The position numbers were made by a program, and so were the translations under genes. The notes beneath the pieces were generated by a model that saw only the letters and a program-made list of their open reading frames with translations, had not been told where the DNA came from and did not search any database. A stretch of DNA of 64,000 nucleotides. Source: Luteolibacter algae. Its GTDB lineage: Bacteria > Verrucomicrobiota > Verrucomicrobiia > Verrucomicrobiales > Akkermansiaceae. The DNA is taken from positions 248,001 to 312,000 of the forward strand of contig NZ_JBHUIT010000003.1 in assembly GCF_042683045.1 (NCBI RefSeq), given 5' to 3'. Shown here in pieces: positions 1-8,701 of the stretch. Each line of letters starts with the position of its first letter. Position 1 is the first letter of the stretch.

Positions 1-2
1 AT

Positions 3-458
3 ACCGGTGCGCTGCTGTTCTCACAGATTTCACGCACGATGGATTACAACTTCGATATCGCCTATATCAACTCCTTCGTCGGCATCGGGAACTACACTTC
101 CGCAGCCCGCGATCCATCCGTCGGTGGCCCGATCGGTGGCATCAACGGGCTATTGTTCGGCGCCGTTGGGCTGGGTAGATACGGCAGCGCGATCTCAAAC
201 CGGAGCAATGATGCCGTAGGCGCTTCCATCGGCTATCAGCATTTCCTCGACGGACAGTATAGCAAGCGGCAGATCGTTGCGGAAATCGGTGGCCGCATCT
301 CCACGGATGGCAATTCCCGCTCCGGCGGCGGCATCGGCCTGAGCTACCAGCACGCGCTCGACCAGCATTCCATTATCCGTCTCGATAGCTTCCTTGCCGC
401 CTACGATGATGGCGAGACCGGCACCGGTCTCCGCTGTGAATACAGCTTCCAGTTTTAA
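3..458 (+). CDS. Outer-membrane beta-barrel protein, C-terminal part (5' end outside window)
   Basis: The frame is open to the left window edge, so the N-terminus is missing and about 151 residues are visible. The visible part is rich in Gly, Ser and alternating aromatic/polar residues, as in amphipathic beta strands, and it ends in YSFQF. A terminal Phe after alternating hydrophobic residues is the usual outer-membrane beta-barrel signature recognised by the BAM machinery. No enzyme motif is visible. The next gene begins only 9 bases downstream, so the two may be co-transcribed. The barrel's role (porin, autotransporter or assembly protein) cannot be decided from this fragment. Confidence 0.6.
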   Translation, partial: TGALLFSQISRTMDYNFDIAYINSFVGIGNYTSAARDPSVGGPIGGINGLLFGAVGLGRYGSAISNRSNDAVGASIGYQHFLDGQYSKRQIVAEIGGRISTDGNSRSGGGIGLSYQHALDQHSIIRLDSFLAAYDDGETGTGLRCEYSFQF

Positions 459-467
459 GAAAATTCC

Positions 468-1697
468 ATGAATCCACTAGAAATCACCGCCTGGGCAATA
501 TTGGCAGCCGGAGCTCTCGGCCTCGCCTTTATCGCATTCCGACAGCTTGCCACTTTCCGCCGGGACGGAGATATCTTCCGTGGCGAAATCGCATTGCTGG
601 GCGAGCAGCTGGCATCGATCCGCGCCACCCGCTCCCTTTCGGAAAAAAGCTCAGCCCCGTGGAACGGCGTGCGCAAGTTCCAGGTCACCCGCAAGGTGCC
701 GGAAAAAGGAGACATCTATTCCTACTATCTTTCCCCGCATGACGGAAAGCTCCCGCTGCCGTCCTTTCTGCCGGGCCAGTTCCTTACCTTCCAGCTGCAG
801 ATCAATGGAAAATCCGTCACCCGTTGCTACAGCCTGTCGGATTCGCCACATCCCGATTATTACCGTGTGAGCATCAAGCGCTGCCTCGCTCCGCGCGATC
901 AGCCGGATCTTCCTCCCGGGCTCGCATCCTCCCACTTCCACGATGTCATCGCGGAAGGTGATATCCTCGATGTCCGTGCTCCAAACGGTGGTTTCTCCAT
1001 CGATCCCTCCGAGGGCAGCCCGATCGTTCTGTCCGGCTCCGGAGTCGGGCTCACCCCGGTGCTCAGCATGATGAACGCCCTCGTCGCCGCCAAGTCACGC
1101 CGCAAGACATGGTTCTTCTACGGAGTGAGAAACGGGTCCGAAAACATGATCGCAGATACCGTCAAGCAATGGCGGGAGCTCAACCAACCGAATTTTCACA
1201 TCCACATCTGTTACAGCAACCCCGGCCCGGACGATATCCTGGGAAAAGACTACGATCATAGGAGCAGGGTCGGGGTGGATCTGTTCAAGCAGCTCCTCCC
1301 TTCCAACAATTACGATTTTTACACCTGCGGGCCCGGGCCGATGATGCAAGCGATACGCGATGGACTCATCGACTGGGGAGTGCCGGAAAAACATGTCCAC
1401 GACGAGGCATTCATCGCGGTCAAAAAATCCGTCGACGTGGCAGCCGCCAGCGTGGAATTCAAGAAATCCGGCAAGTTGCTGCAAGTCAGTGGCACCGCCA
1501 CAAACCTCCTCGATCTCGCCTCGGAAGAAGGCGTCGACATCCCTTCCGGCTGCTGTGCGGGAAGCTGCGGCACCTGCCAAATCGCCCTCCTCTCGGGTAA
1601 AGTGAAATACGATTCCAAACCGGAATTCGCCATTGAGGCCGGCTGCTGCCTCCCCTGTGTTTGCCTGCCGGATGGAGATCTCGTGCTGGATGCCTGA
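468..1697 (+). CDS. Membrane-anchored flavin/2Fe-2S oxidoreductase (ferredoxin reductase, NqrF/Hcr-like)
   Basis: A 409-residue protein that should pass electrons between NAD(P)H, FAD and a 2Fe-2S cluster. Residues about 5-27 form one hydrophobic membrane anchor. The FAD-binding motif RCYSLSD lies near residue 119, and the nucleotide-binding loop GSGVGLTPVLSM lies near 190. A C-terminal plant-type ferredoxin domain has Cys in a C-x4-C-x2-C pattern near 361-371, with further Cys about 30 residues on. FAD-NAD-ferredoxin order matches flavodoxin-reductase/Hcr-type enzymes, whereas NqrF has its ferredoxin domain at the N-terminus. It opens a run of four same-strand genes ending in cytochrome c maturation genes, so a role in periplasmic or respiratory redox chemistry is plausible. 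The substrate is unknown. Confidence 0.82.
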   Translation: MNPLEITAWAILAAGALGLAFIAFRQLATFRRDGDIFRGEIALLGEQLASIRATRSLSEKSSAPWNGVRKFQVTRKVPEKGDIYSYYLSPHDGKLPLPSFLPGQFLTFQLQINGKSVTRCYSLSDSPHPDYYRVSIKRCLAPRDQPDLPPGLASSHFHDVIAEGDILDVRAPNGGFSIDPSEGSPIVLSGSGVGLTPVLSMMNALVAAKSRRKTWFFYGVRNGSENMIADTVKQWRELNQPNFHIHICYSNPGPDDILGKDYDHRSRVGVDLFKQLLPSNNYDFYTCGPGPMMQAIRDGLIDWGVPEKHVHDEAFIAVKKSVDVAAASVEFKKSGKLLQVSGTATNLLDLASEEGVDIPSGCCAGSCGTCQIALLSGKVKYDSKPEFAIEAGCCLPCVCLPDGDLVLDA

Positions 1698-1792
1698 TCC
1701 CACCGAAGCCCGTTTTGCAATCGCCATCCTCCGTTTCCGCTTTCATCCCGGCTGCATCCGTCAGACCCTCCAGCGAATCAGCCCCATCTGTT

Positions 1793-2893
1793 ATGTCGAA
1801 TTTTTTCCACAAAAGCCAATATCTCGCCGTCCCCCTTACCCTATGCCTTCTGGGCTCTTGCAAGGATAAGGAAATCCGCACCTACAAGGTCGCGACGGAC
1901 TCCGAAGCACCAGCCCCCGCCGATCCCATCGGGGAAGCTCCGCAAGCCAACCCATCCTCCCAATCCGAGGCTCCCCACGATCATGCCGCGCACTCCCACG
2001 CGGTGACCTGGCAGGCGGGCACGGATTGGAAAATGGAAGAGGCCGGCCAGTTTCTCACCGCAGCCTACGCCCTGCCGGGCGGAGGTCGCATCACGGTCTC
2101 CAAGCTCGGTGGCGATGGCGGCGGCCTCGCTGCAAACATCAATCGCTGGCGTGCCCAAACCGGCCAGAAACCTCTGCCGGAAGATCAGATTTCCGGCCAG
2201 CCAATGAAGGTCCCGGGCTCGGAGCGCAGTATGCAGTTGTTCAATCTCCTCGCCGAAGATGCCGCGGATGATCGCGAAGGCATCCTCGCGGCAATCCTCC
2301 CGCTGGACTCGGAGACCTGGTATTTCAAGTTCACCGGATCCACCGGCCAGCTGAAAAAATCCGGCGGCACCTTCATGGAATTTCTCCGCACCGTCCGCAT
2401 TGTCGGGGAAACCGCCGCCGCAGCTCCAGCACCCCCGGCGGGCCCTACCGGCCCTACCGGCCCGCCGAAAATCGAAGTAAAAGCCCCCGATGGCTGGACC
2501 GTCAGCCAAGGCAGTGCGATGCGTGCCGCCAGCTTCAGCATTGCCGGCGGGAAAGGCGCATCCGCTGATGTTTCGGTGATCCCCTTGCCGGGAGATTCCG
2601 GAAGCGTCCTGGACAATGTCAACCGCTGGCGCTCACAGCTCCAGCTTCAGCCACTCGCTTCAGAAGAGGATCCCGCGCTCGGCTCGTGGGTTGAGGACAA
2701 CGGGAAAAAATATTTCATCAGCCACATGCTCAGCACCGAGCCATTGCTGGAGGGCCGGAAGGCAGCGATCAGCACCGCGATTCTGAAGCAGGGCAGCTAC
2801 ACCTGGTTTTTCAAGATCACCGGCGATGCCGGGCTGGTGCAGGAGAACCGCGGCAAATTCGAGGTATTCGTCCGCTCCGCGACCTTTCCCTGA
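1793..2893 (+). CDS. Lipoprotein with two tandem homologous domains
   Basis: I chose the ATG at 1793 because it yields a lipoprotein signal: a short basic start, a hydrophobic core and the lipobox LGSC near residue 23. The open frame extends further upstream but would bury this signal. After a Pro/Ala/His-rich linker, two copies of one domain follow (about residues 75-205 and 226-365). Each has the pattern W-x-(V/M)..., then N-(I/V)-N-R-W-R, and ends near W-(Y/F)-F-K-(F/I)-T-G. A collagen-like linker GPTGPTGPP joins them. The family is unknown to me. It sits 12 bases before resB, so an envelope role linked to haem or cytochrome assembly is possible but unproven. Confidence 0.7.
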   Translation: MSNFFHKSQYLAVPLTLCLLGSCKDKEIRTYKVATDSEAPAPADPIGEAPQANPSSQSEAPHDHAAHSHAVTWQAGTDWKMEEAGQFLTAAYALPGGGRITVSKLGGDGGGLAANINRWRAQTGQKPLPEDQISGQPMKVPGSERSMQLFNLLAEDAADDREGILAAILPLDSETWYFKFTGSTGQLKKSGGTFMEFLRTVRIVGETAAAAPAPPAGPTGPTGPPKIEVKAPDGWTVSQGSAMRAASFSIAGGKGASADVSVIPLPGDSGSVLDNVNRWRSQLQLQPLASEEDPALGSWVEDNGKKYFISHMLSTEPLLEGRKAAISTAILKQGSYTWFFKITGDAGLVQENRGKFEVFVRSATFP

Positions 2894-2905
2894 TCGTTTG
2901 CACCC

Positions 2906-4075
2906 ATGACTTCCACACTTCGCAATTCCTGCAGGTTCCTCAGCTCGCTGCGGCTCACCGTCACTCTGCTGGCGCTTTCCATGCTGCTGATTTTCATCGC
3001 CACCATCATGCAGGTGGAGCTTGGCATCCACGAGGTGCAGCTGCGCTACTTCCGCGCCTGGTATGCGTGGTGGGACATCATCCCGGGAGATAAAAAATTC
3101 TCCATTCCCCTCCCCGGCGGGATTGTTCTCGGCGGCCTGCTGGTCATCAACCTCCTCGCCGCACATACCGCGCGATTCAAGCTGCGCTGGGAAAAGGCCG
3201 GGATGATCCTGATCCATTCCGGCGTGCTGCTCCTTCTTCTCGGGGAATTTTTCACCGGCATCCTCGGCAGGGAAGCCCAGATGTCGATCAATGAGGGAGA
3301 AACGAAAAACTACTCCACGTTTCCCCGCGATGTGGAGCTGGTGGTGATCGAGCCTTCCGGTGAAAACGAAGAGACCGTGACCGCCATTCCGCAAGGCAGG
3401 CTGCACAGCGGCGCCGTCTTCCCAATGAAAGGTTTTTCCGTAAAGCTCCACACCTTCTACCGCAACAGCGAGATCCTTCCGGAAACCGCCGATGTCTCCG
3501 CCTTCGACAAAACCCGCGCCACCGATGGGCTGGGCAAGTTTTTTGCCATGCGTGGCACCCCGCGCGAAACCGCCATGGATCGCCGCGATCTCAGCTCGGC
3601 CTTTGTCGATATCGTGAAAGACGATGGAACCAGCATTGGCCGCTGGCTGCTTTCAAACGCGCTGAAAGGCGATCAGGCTTTCGAAATCGACGGCAAAACC
3701 TGGAAAATGTCCATCCGCCAGCATCGGCTCTACCACCCCTTTTCGATCAAGCTGCTGGACTTCAGCCACGATCGCTACCTCGGCACGAATGTCCCGAAAA
3801 ACTTCTCCAGCAAGATCCGCATCCTCAACCCGGAAACCGGCGAGGATCGCGAAGATTTGATCTATATGAACCACCCATTGCGCTACCAGGGCCTGACGTT
3901 CTACCAGTCCGGCTTCGATAACAATGACGAGACCAGCATTTTCCAGGTCGTGCGCAATCCCGCGTGGACGCTTCCCTACATCGCCTGTGCCATGGTCGCT
4001 ATCGGGCTGCTGTGGGTATTTTCCCAACACCTTTTCAAGGCGATCGCCCGCCGCAAAGCCATCCCCGCACCATGA
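2906..4075 (+). CDS. resB: Cytochrome c biogenesis protein ResB
   Basis: ResB (Ccs1) works with CcsA/ResC in System II cytochrome c maturation, moving haem across the membrane and attaching it to apocytochromes. The 389-residue product has the family layout: three N-terminal membrane segments (about residues 17-37, 70-86 and 98-118), a large soluble domain, and a last membrane segment near 355-375. A conserved tract near residues 325-340 (MNHPLRYQGLTFYQSGF) is typical of the family. Its stop codon overlaps the start of the next gene as ATGA, indicating translational coupling with ccsA. The presence of System II rather than the Ccm system fits many non-proteobacterial phyla. Confidence 0.9.
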   Translation: MTSTLRNSCRFLSSLRLTVTLLALSMLLIFIATIMQVELGIHEVQLRYFRAWYAWWDIIPGDKKFSIPLPGGIVLGGLLVINLLAAHTARFKLRWEKAGMILIHSGVLLLLLGEFFTGILGREAQMSINEGETKNYSTFPRDVELVVIEPSGENEETVTAIPQGRLHSGAVFPMKGFSVKLHTFYRNSEILPETADVSAFDKTRATDGLGKFFAMRGTPRETAMDRRDLSSAFVDIVKDDGTSIGRWLLSNALKGDQAFEIDGKTWKMSIRQHRLYHPFSIKLLDFSHDRYLGTNVPKNFSSKIRILNPETGEDREDLIYMNHPLRYQGLTFYQSGFDNNDETSIFQVVRNPAWTLPYIACAMVAIGLLWVFSQHLFKAIARRKAIPAP

Positions 4076-5889
4076 GAGTCCCTTCCAAAAGTCTCACCGT
4101 CTGGATCATCCCTTTGCTTTGCCTGCTTTTCGTGGGCTCGGCCGTTTTCAAGGCCTTCCGGCCATCCGCGGAATTCGATTTCAAGAACTTCGGCAGCCTG
4201 CCGGTTGTCGCCAATGGCCGCGTCCAGCCGCTCGATTCGCTTGCGCGGAACGCACTGCTCAGCATCCAGGCGAAACAGCGCGTCCCGGGCGATACCGCAC
4301 CTGCTTCTCCATCGACATGGCTGGCAGAGCTCGCCTTCCAGCCGGAAGTGGCGGATACGCGGAAGATTTTCCTCATCCACCACGATGAAATCCTCGGGCT
4401 GACGGACTTCACCCGGGCGGATGGCAAGAGCTTCTCCCACGCCCAGCTGGAGCCCTCCTTCCCCGCACTCGAAAAAGAGGCGAAGCGGGTCAGCCAGCTC
4501 GAACCGAAAACCTGGAGCCCGTATGAAAAAGCCCTGATGCGGCTGACGCGGAACCTACGGCTCTACAACCAGCTCAAAAACGCCCTTGCCATGCCCGACA
4601 CCACCCAGATGGAGGCGGAGCTCGCACTTTTCCTTGGTGCAGTGGACACGGCCATCGCGGAAGCGGAAAAGAAAAATCAAGGCGCGGATTTCAACCAGCA
4701 GGCCATTGACCGAGCTTCCGGCCGCATGCGGGAAATCCTGCACTGGGCTCCGCTGACAGAAATTTACACCACCCCCTCTGGCAGCGGCCAGGATGGCTGG
4801 CGCAAGCTGGCGGATTCCGTGATCGACGCCATTGATGCAGGCGGTCCGCACCCGGCCACTCTCGCCTATGCCCGCCTCGGAGACGCATATCGCACGAAGG
4901 ATATCGCGGCATTTAATGCGGCGGTAAATGCCTACCGCGCGTGGCTGACCGAGAACCGCCCGACCGAGATCAACAAAGGTGCGGCGGAGAGCCTGTTCAA
5001 TCGCATCGCCCCGTTTTACCTCTGCATGGTTCTCTATGTGATCGCGTTTCTCACCGCCATCGTTTCCTGGCTGCGCCCGGAAGGCTGTCTCCGCCGCTCC
5101 GCATTCCGCGTGCTTGCGCTGGGTCTTCTCCTCCACACCATCGGCCTGATTACCCGCATGTGCCTGGAGGGTCGCCCTCCGGTCACGAATCTCTACTCCT
5201 CGGCCGTGTTCATCGGCTGGGGTGCCATCGTGCTCAGCGCGGTAATCGAGATTTTCCACCGCAATGCCATCGGCACCGCGGTCGCCTCTGTCATCGGCTT
5301 TGCCACGCTCCTCATCGCCCATCATCTTTCCCTTTCCGGCGATACCCTGGAGATGATGCGTGCCGTGCTTGATACCAATTTTTGGCTTGCCACACACGTC
5401 GTGGTCATCACCCTCGGCTACTCGGCGACTTTTCTTGCAGGCACGCTCGCGATCGTCTTCCTGCTCCGCAGAATCTTCGGTGGCATGCCGAAAAGCACCG
5501 TCGTTTCACTACGTGGGATGGTTTACGGAGTGATTTGCTTCGCCACCCTCGCCAGCTTCGTCGGCACAGTCCTCGGCGGCATTTGGGCAGATCAATCCTG
5601 GGGCCGCTTCTGGGGCTGGGACCCGAAGGAAAATGGAGCACTCCTCATCGTGATCTGGAACGCAATCATCCTCCACGCCCGCTGGGGCGGCATGATCCGT
5701 GAACGCGGCATGATGGTCATGGCGATCTTCGGCAATATCGTCACCAGCTGGTCATGGTTCGGCACCAATATGCTCGGCATCGGCCTCCATTCCTATGGCT
5801 TTACCGATGCGGCCTTTGTCTGGCTCAGCGCCTTCATTCTCAGCCAGCTGATCATCATGGCTGCGGGATTCATCCCGGTCAAAAGGTAG
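4072..5889 (+). CDS. ccsA: Cytochrome c biogenesis protein CcsA/ResC
   Basis: The ATG at 4072 overlaps the resB stop by four bases and is preferred over upstream frame extension. The 605-residue product starts with a membrane segment and a long extracytoplasmic region of about 280 residues, followed by the polytopic CcsA domain. The haem-handling signature WGRFWGWDPKENGALL lies near residue 512, with conserved His residues in the surrounding helices (for example in ATHVVVITLGY near residue 443). CcsA forms the haem channel and synthetase with ResB. The extended N-terminus is longer than in chloroplast CcsA. The TAG stop at 5887-5889 lies inside the GGTAGGG end of the first palindromic repeat. 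Confidence 0.9.
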   Translation: MRVPSKSLTVWIIPLLCLLFVGSAVFKAFRPSAEFDFKNFGSLPVVANGRVQPLDSLARNALLSIQAKQRVPGDTAPASPSTWLAELAFQPEVADTRKIFLIHHDEILGLTDFTRADGKSFSHAQLEPSFPALEKEAKRVSQLEPKTWSPYEKALMRLTRNLRLYNQLKNALAMPDTTQMEAELALFLGAVDTAIAEAEKKNQGADFNQQAIDRASGRMREILHWAPLTEIYTTPSGSGQDGWRKLADSVIDAIDAGGPHPATLAYARLGDAYRTKDIAAFNAAVNAYRAWLTENRPTEINKGAAESLFNRIAPFYLCMVLYVIAFLTAIVSWLRPEGCLRRSAFRVLALGLLLHTIGLITRMCLEGRPPVTNLYSSAVFIGWGAIVLSAVIEIFHRNAIGTAVASVIGFATLLIAHHLSLSGDTLEMMRAVLDTNFWLATHVVVITLGYSATFLAGTLAIVFLLRRIFGGMPKSTVVSLRGMVYGVICFATLASFVGTVLGGIWADQSWGRFWGWDPKENGALLIVIWNAIILHARWGGMIRERGMMVMAIFGNIVTSWSWFGTNMLGIGLHSYGFTDAAFVWLSAFILSQLIIMAAGFIPVKR

Positions 5890-6220
5890 GGCCGACCGGC
5901 CCGGTCGGCCGAAACTCCCGTCTTCGTATCCATCCACGGACGCGCCTACCAATCAAAAACGGTAGGGCTGACCGGCCCGGTCGGCCGTGACTTCGATCTT
6001 CCTATCCATTCCACGGACGCGCGGGCCGCGCGTCCCTACCTCACATCATAAACGGTAGGGCCGACCGGCCCGGTCGGCCGAAACTCCCGTCTTCGTATCC
6101 ATCCACGGACGCGCGGGCCGCACGTCCCTACCAATCAAAACGGTAGGACTGACCGGCCCGGTCGGCCGTGACTTCGATCTTCCTATCCATTCCACGGACG
6201 CGCGGGCCGCACGTCCTACC
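5885..6220. repeat. REP/BIME-like array A, four units
   Basis: Four tandem units at 5885-5950 (shortened right hairpin), 5961-6040, 6054-6132 and 6142-6220, separated by AT-rich spacers such as AATCAAAAC. Each starts GGTAGG and ends CCTACC. Inside the left end is a hairpin with arms GGCCGACCGG and CCGGTCGGCC around a single C. Inside the right end is a second hairpin, GGACGCGCGG/CCGCGCGTCC, with small variations. Both hairpins carry GTAG at their 5' foot when each is read outward-in, as in bacterial REP elements. Units here are about 79 bp. The array lies between ccsA and the convergent sugar transferase gene and could also act as a bidirectional terminator. Confidence 0.9.
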
Positions 6221-6234
6221 GCCTAGTAGGCGGT
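6218..6234. repeat. Perfect inverted repeat at the end of the sugar transferase gene
   Basis: ACCGCCTA and TAGGCGGT face each other around a single G. The repeat overlaps the right edge of the last unit of array A and contains the TAG stop codon of the minus-strand sugar transferase. It may be a by-product of repeat insertion or a small 3' hairpin. Confidence 0.5.
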
Positions 6235-7599
6235 CTTCGGTGGCTTCACCATGCTCAGGCCTGTCATCATCACGATCTTCAGATCCATGGAAAGATCCCA
6301 ATGGCTGACGTAGAAGTTATCCAGCCGGGCACGGTTGCGGAGATCCAGCGGACGATTCACCTCGCCCCGGTAGCCTTTCACCTGCGCCAAGCCGGTTACG
6401 CCGGGTTTCACGTAGCGGCGGACGCCGTAGCGCTCGAAAATCTCGCGGAAAACCTCATCATGTTGCTCCATGTGCGGACGTGGACCTACCACACTCATAT
6501 CGCCCAGCAGCACGTTGAAAAATTGCGGCATTTCATCGATGCTGGTTTTGCGCAGCATACCGCCGCCCTTGAAGATGCGGTTGTCTGACTTCGTGACCTG
6601 TTGTGTTTCATCGCCATTCGCCACATGCAGTGTGCGGAATTTGTAAACCTTGAAGGTCTCGCCGTTTTTTCCAACACGGTCTTGTTTGAAAAACAGCGGA
6701 CCCGGCGAATACTTGCGGTGAATCGCCCAAACCAGCAGGCAAAGCGGCGGAATCACCGTGCAGATCATCACCAGACTGAAAACAATATCCGCACAGCGCT
6801 TGATCACTTGGTTCGAGACGTTTTCCAACGGCTCCGCAGGCGGCGAAAGCACATCCAGACGGCCGGTCTTCTGGAGATCAAAACGGCGTCCGTAGCGACG
6901 GGTCAGCTCCAGCGGCAGCCAGCAGCGGTAACCCAGCTTGTCCCCGGCACGCAGCAGGCTGATCACCGTTTTATCCGGCAAATGGCGCGGCGGCATCACC
7001 AACATATCGATCGGCTGCTCCGCCACCAGCTTGGTGTAATCCTTGCTCTCATTTTCATCATCCGTCCAGACAACGCGTTTAAGATCCAGCATCCCCTTGT
7101 TCAAAATCAAATCCGGGATGACGGAGTCGCACCACTCCTTCGGCCCCAGCACCATCGTCCGCAGCTTCCACTTGCTGAACCACTTGGAGTCGAAATTCAT
7201 CGCCCAGCGGATGATGAAACGGTTCGTCAAAAACAGCGCGGTAAACGAGAGCAGAATCAGTCCTCCGAAAAAGATCCGGGACATCGCAAGATCCTTCGAA
7301 AGCACCAGCAGGGTCATCACACTCGCAACAATCCAGATCGATTGCCTGCGCGCCACCGGAAAGGCCACCTTCCTTACCCGTCCCGGGCTCAGCCGCAGCG
7401 CTGTCGGGCGGGAGACCGCCTCAATGATCAGGGCCATCACGATCACAATCGAATATTTGACGTAGCTCTGGAAGGAAGCCGGTGATCCATGCACCCCATA
7501 GAAGAGAATGACATACCACCCCCAATATATAGTAGATATAAGACCCACTTGCAGACCTACTAGAATCTGAAAAAAACCTCTTTCTCTGGATGATATCAT
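6223..7599 (-). CDS. Undecaprenyl-phosphate sugar phosphotransferase (WcaJ-like)
   Basis: This polyprenyl glycosylphosphotransferase should start exopolysaccharide repeat-unit synthesis by moving a sugar-1-phosphate onto undecaprenyl phosphate at the inner membrane. Four N-terminal membrane helices precede a CoA-binding-like cytoplasmic domain. A further helix near residues 265-290 leads into the catalytic bacterial sugar transferase domain, with KVYKFRTLHV, an S-I-D-E-x-P-Q-F-x-N-V-L-x-G-D-M motif and GPRPHMEQH. I prefer the ATG at 7599; an in-frame TTG at 7635 would add 12 residues. Neither has a convincing ribosome-binding site. It belongs functionally with the polysaccharide genes at 11-29 kb, from which the repeat arrays separate it. 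Confidence 0.88.
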   Translation of the reverse strand: MISSRERGFFQILVGLQVGLISTIYWGWYVILFYGVHGSPASFQSYVKYSIVIVMALIIEAVSRPTALRLSPGRVRKVAFPVARRQSIWIVASVMTLLVLSKDLAMSRIFFGGLILLSFTALFLTNRFIIRWAMNFDSKWFSKWKLRTMVLGPKEWCDSVIPDLILNKGMLDLKRVVWTDDENESKDYTKLVAEQPIDMLVMPPRHLPDKTVISLLRAGDKLGYRCWLPLELTRRYGRRFDLQKTGRLDVLSPPAEPLENVSNQVIKRCADIVFSLVMICTVIPPLCLLVWAIHRKYSPGPLFFKQDRVGKNGETFKVYKFRTLHVANGDETQQVTKSDNRIFKGGGMLRKTSIDEMPQFFNVLLGDMSVVGPRPHMEQHDEVFREIFERYGVRRYVKPGVTGLAQVKGYRGEVNRPLDLRNRARLDNFYVSHWDLSMDLKIVMMTGLSMVKPPKTAY

Positions 7600-7635
7600 A
7601 ATGGTTTGGGAGTTGACAAATTTAGTTAAAAGCAA

Positions 7636-8116
7636 GGGATATGCCGAAAACTCTCCCAGTTTGGAAATCTCTGCGGGGAAACCCGTAGAAACCTCCTAAA
7701 ACCCTGAAAATCAACAACAAGGGGACCTTATGAAAGATTTTCACTTCCGTCGATCCCCGCCCCAAGCCAAGACACGAGGGAGATACATTCATCGCTGGAG
7801 AACTATCAATTAAAAAACGAGATATTTACGTAAAAAATCCTGACGATACCGTCAGGATTTTTTTCTTGCCAATTATATCAACCACACTTTTAGCAACTAT
7901 TACATATATGCATGAATTTACGTAAATAAACTAATTCGACAGCCCGCAGCCAGCCATCACGACCTCCAACCCACTGTAATCAAGCGGATTACGAAAAAAT
8001 CCAACAACCTACCACCCAAGCGGGACCTACCAAAGCCATACAACCCACCCTTTAATTTCCTAAGTCCGAATTACGGACAAAGCAGTAGATAAGGTAGAGA
8101 AAAGCGGCCACCACCC
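7636..8116. other. Intergenic, AT-rich, no gene seen
   Basis: About 480 bases upstream of the sugar transferase and downstream of the RAYT gene. It is AT-rich and has no credible open frame. It holds one strong hairpin terminator (7832-7864). The promoter of the sugar transferase gene should lie here, but I cannot place it. Confidence 0.6.
7832..7864 (-). terminator. Bidirectional rho-independent terminator
   Basis: The stem ATCCTGACG/CGTCAGGAT closes a four-base loop ATAC and is flanked by an A-run on the left and a T-run on the right, so it can work on both strands. On the minus strand it follows the RAYT gene and would stop its transcription before the sugar transferase promoter. Confidence 0.85.
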
Positions 8117-8195
8117 GGTAGGGCCGACCGGCCCGGTCAGCCGTAACTCCCGTCTTCCTATCCATCCACGGACGCGCGGGCCGCACGTCCCTACC
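8117..8195. repeat. REP/BIME-like unit B (single)
   Basis: One 79-bp unit of the same short subfamily as array A, with GGTAGGG at 8117 and CCCTACC ending at 8195, and with both internal hairpins. Its right end supplies the TAG stop codon of the minus-strand RAYT gene (8191-8193). Confidence 0.9.
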
Positions 8196-8643
8196 TCATT
8201 TCGTAAAAATATTTCCAATCATCCCTCGCGTCCACCAATCCCGCCCTCACCGGATTATCCCGGATATACGCGGCTTTGCTTATTGCCCACTCCCATCCTC
8301 TTATCCGGTGATCAAAGAAACCTTTCTGCCATACCACCCCATGGCGCTTCGCGATCCAACTCTTGAACGGACGTATCACCGTCTCCATTGATTGATCCGG
8401 GAACTCGAACAACCCATGCAGATGATCAGGCATGACCAAGGCAATTCTGACCCGCAGCAAGCCAAGTGACTCCCGATGCCGCAAAGACTCATAAATCGTC
8501 TCCCACACCTCATCGGTTGCCAACTGGTTACGATTCCGTTCCTTGCAACAGATCGTCACAAAAAACACCTCTCCCTCAGGATTTGCCCGAATCGACTCCG
8601 GCACCTCATGGGAAAGCGATCGTCGCCCTATCGGTTTATCCAT
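8191..8643 (-). CDS. REP-associated tyrosine transposase (RAYT, IS200-like Y1 family)
   Basis: A 150-residue single-domain Y1 transposase. The HUH metal-binding motif appears as MPDHLHGL near residues 71-78. The catalytic Tyr lies in AAYIRDNPVRAGLV near residue 125, the arrangement that marks RAYTs. RAYTs in Enterobacteria bind and cut single-stranded REP hairpins at a GTAG tetranucleotide. Here the gene lies directly among seventeen REP-like units that carry GTAG feet, which strongly suggests it mobilises them. It has no flanking IS ends of its own. The product is short but complete, with both catalytic motifs. Its stop codon comes from the adjacent repeat unit. Confidence 0.9.
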   Translation of the reverse strand: MDKPIGRRSLSHEVPESIRANPEGEVFFVTICCKERNRNQLATDEVWETIYESLRHRESLGLLRVRIALVMPDHLHGLFEFPDQSMETVIRPFKSWIAKRHGVVWQKGFFDHRIRGWEWAISKAAYIRDNPVRAGLVDARDDWKYFYEMR

Positions 8644-8701
8644 CGTGGAATGATAGATTTATCGATGACCTCCCGCAACAACCTCCCTCATTATTAAAAC
8701 C

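Noticed and set aside
7599..7635. TTG start codon of the sugar transferase at 7635
   Set aside because: Possible, but an ATG 12 codons later lies nearer the first membrane helix and neither site has a ribosome-binding site, so the ATG was preferred.
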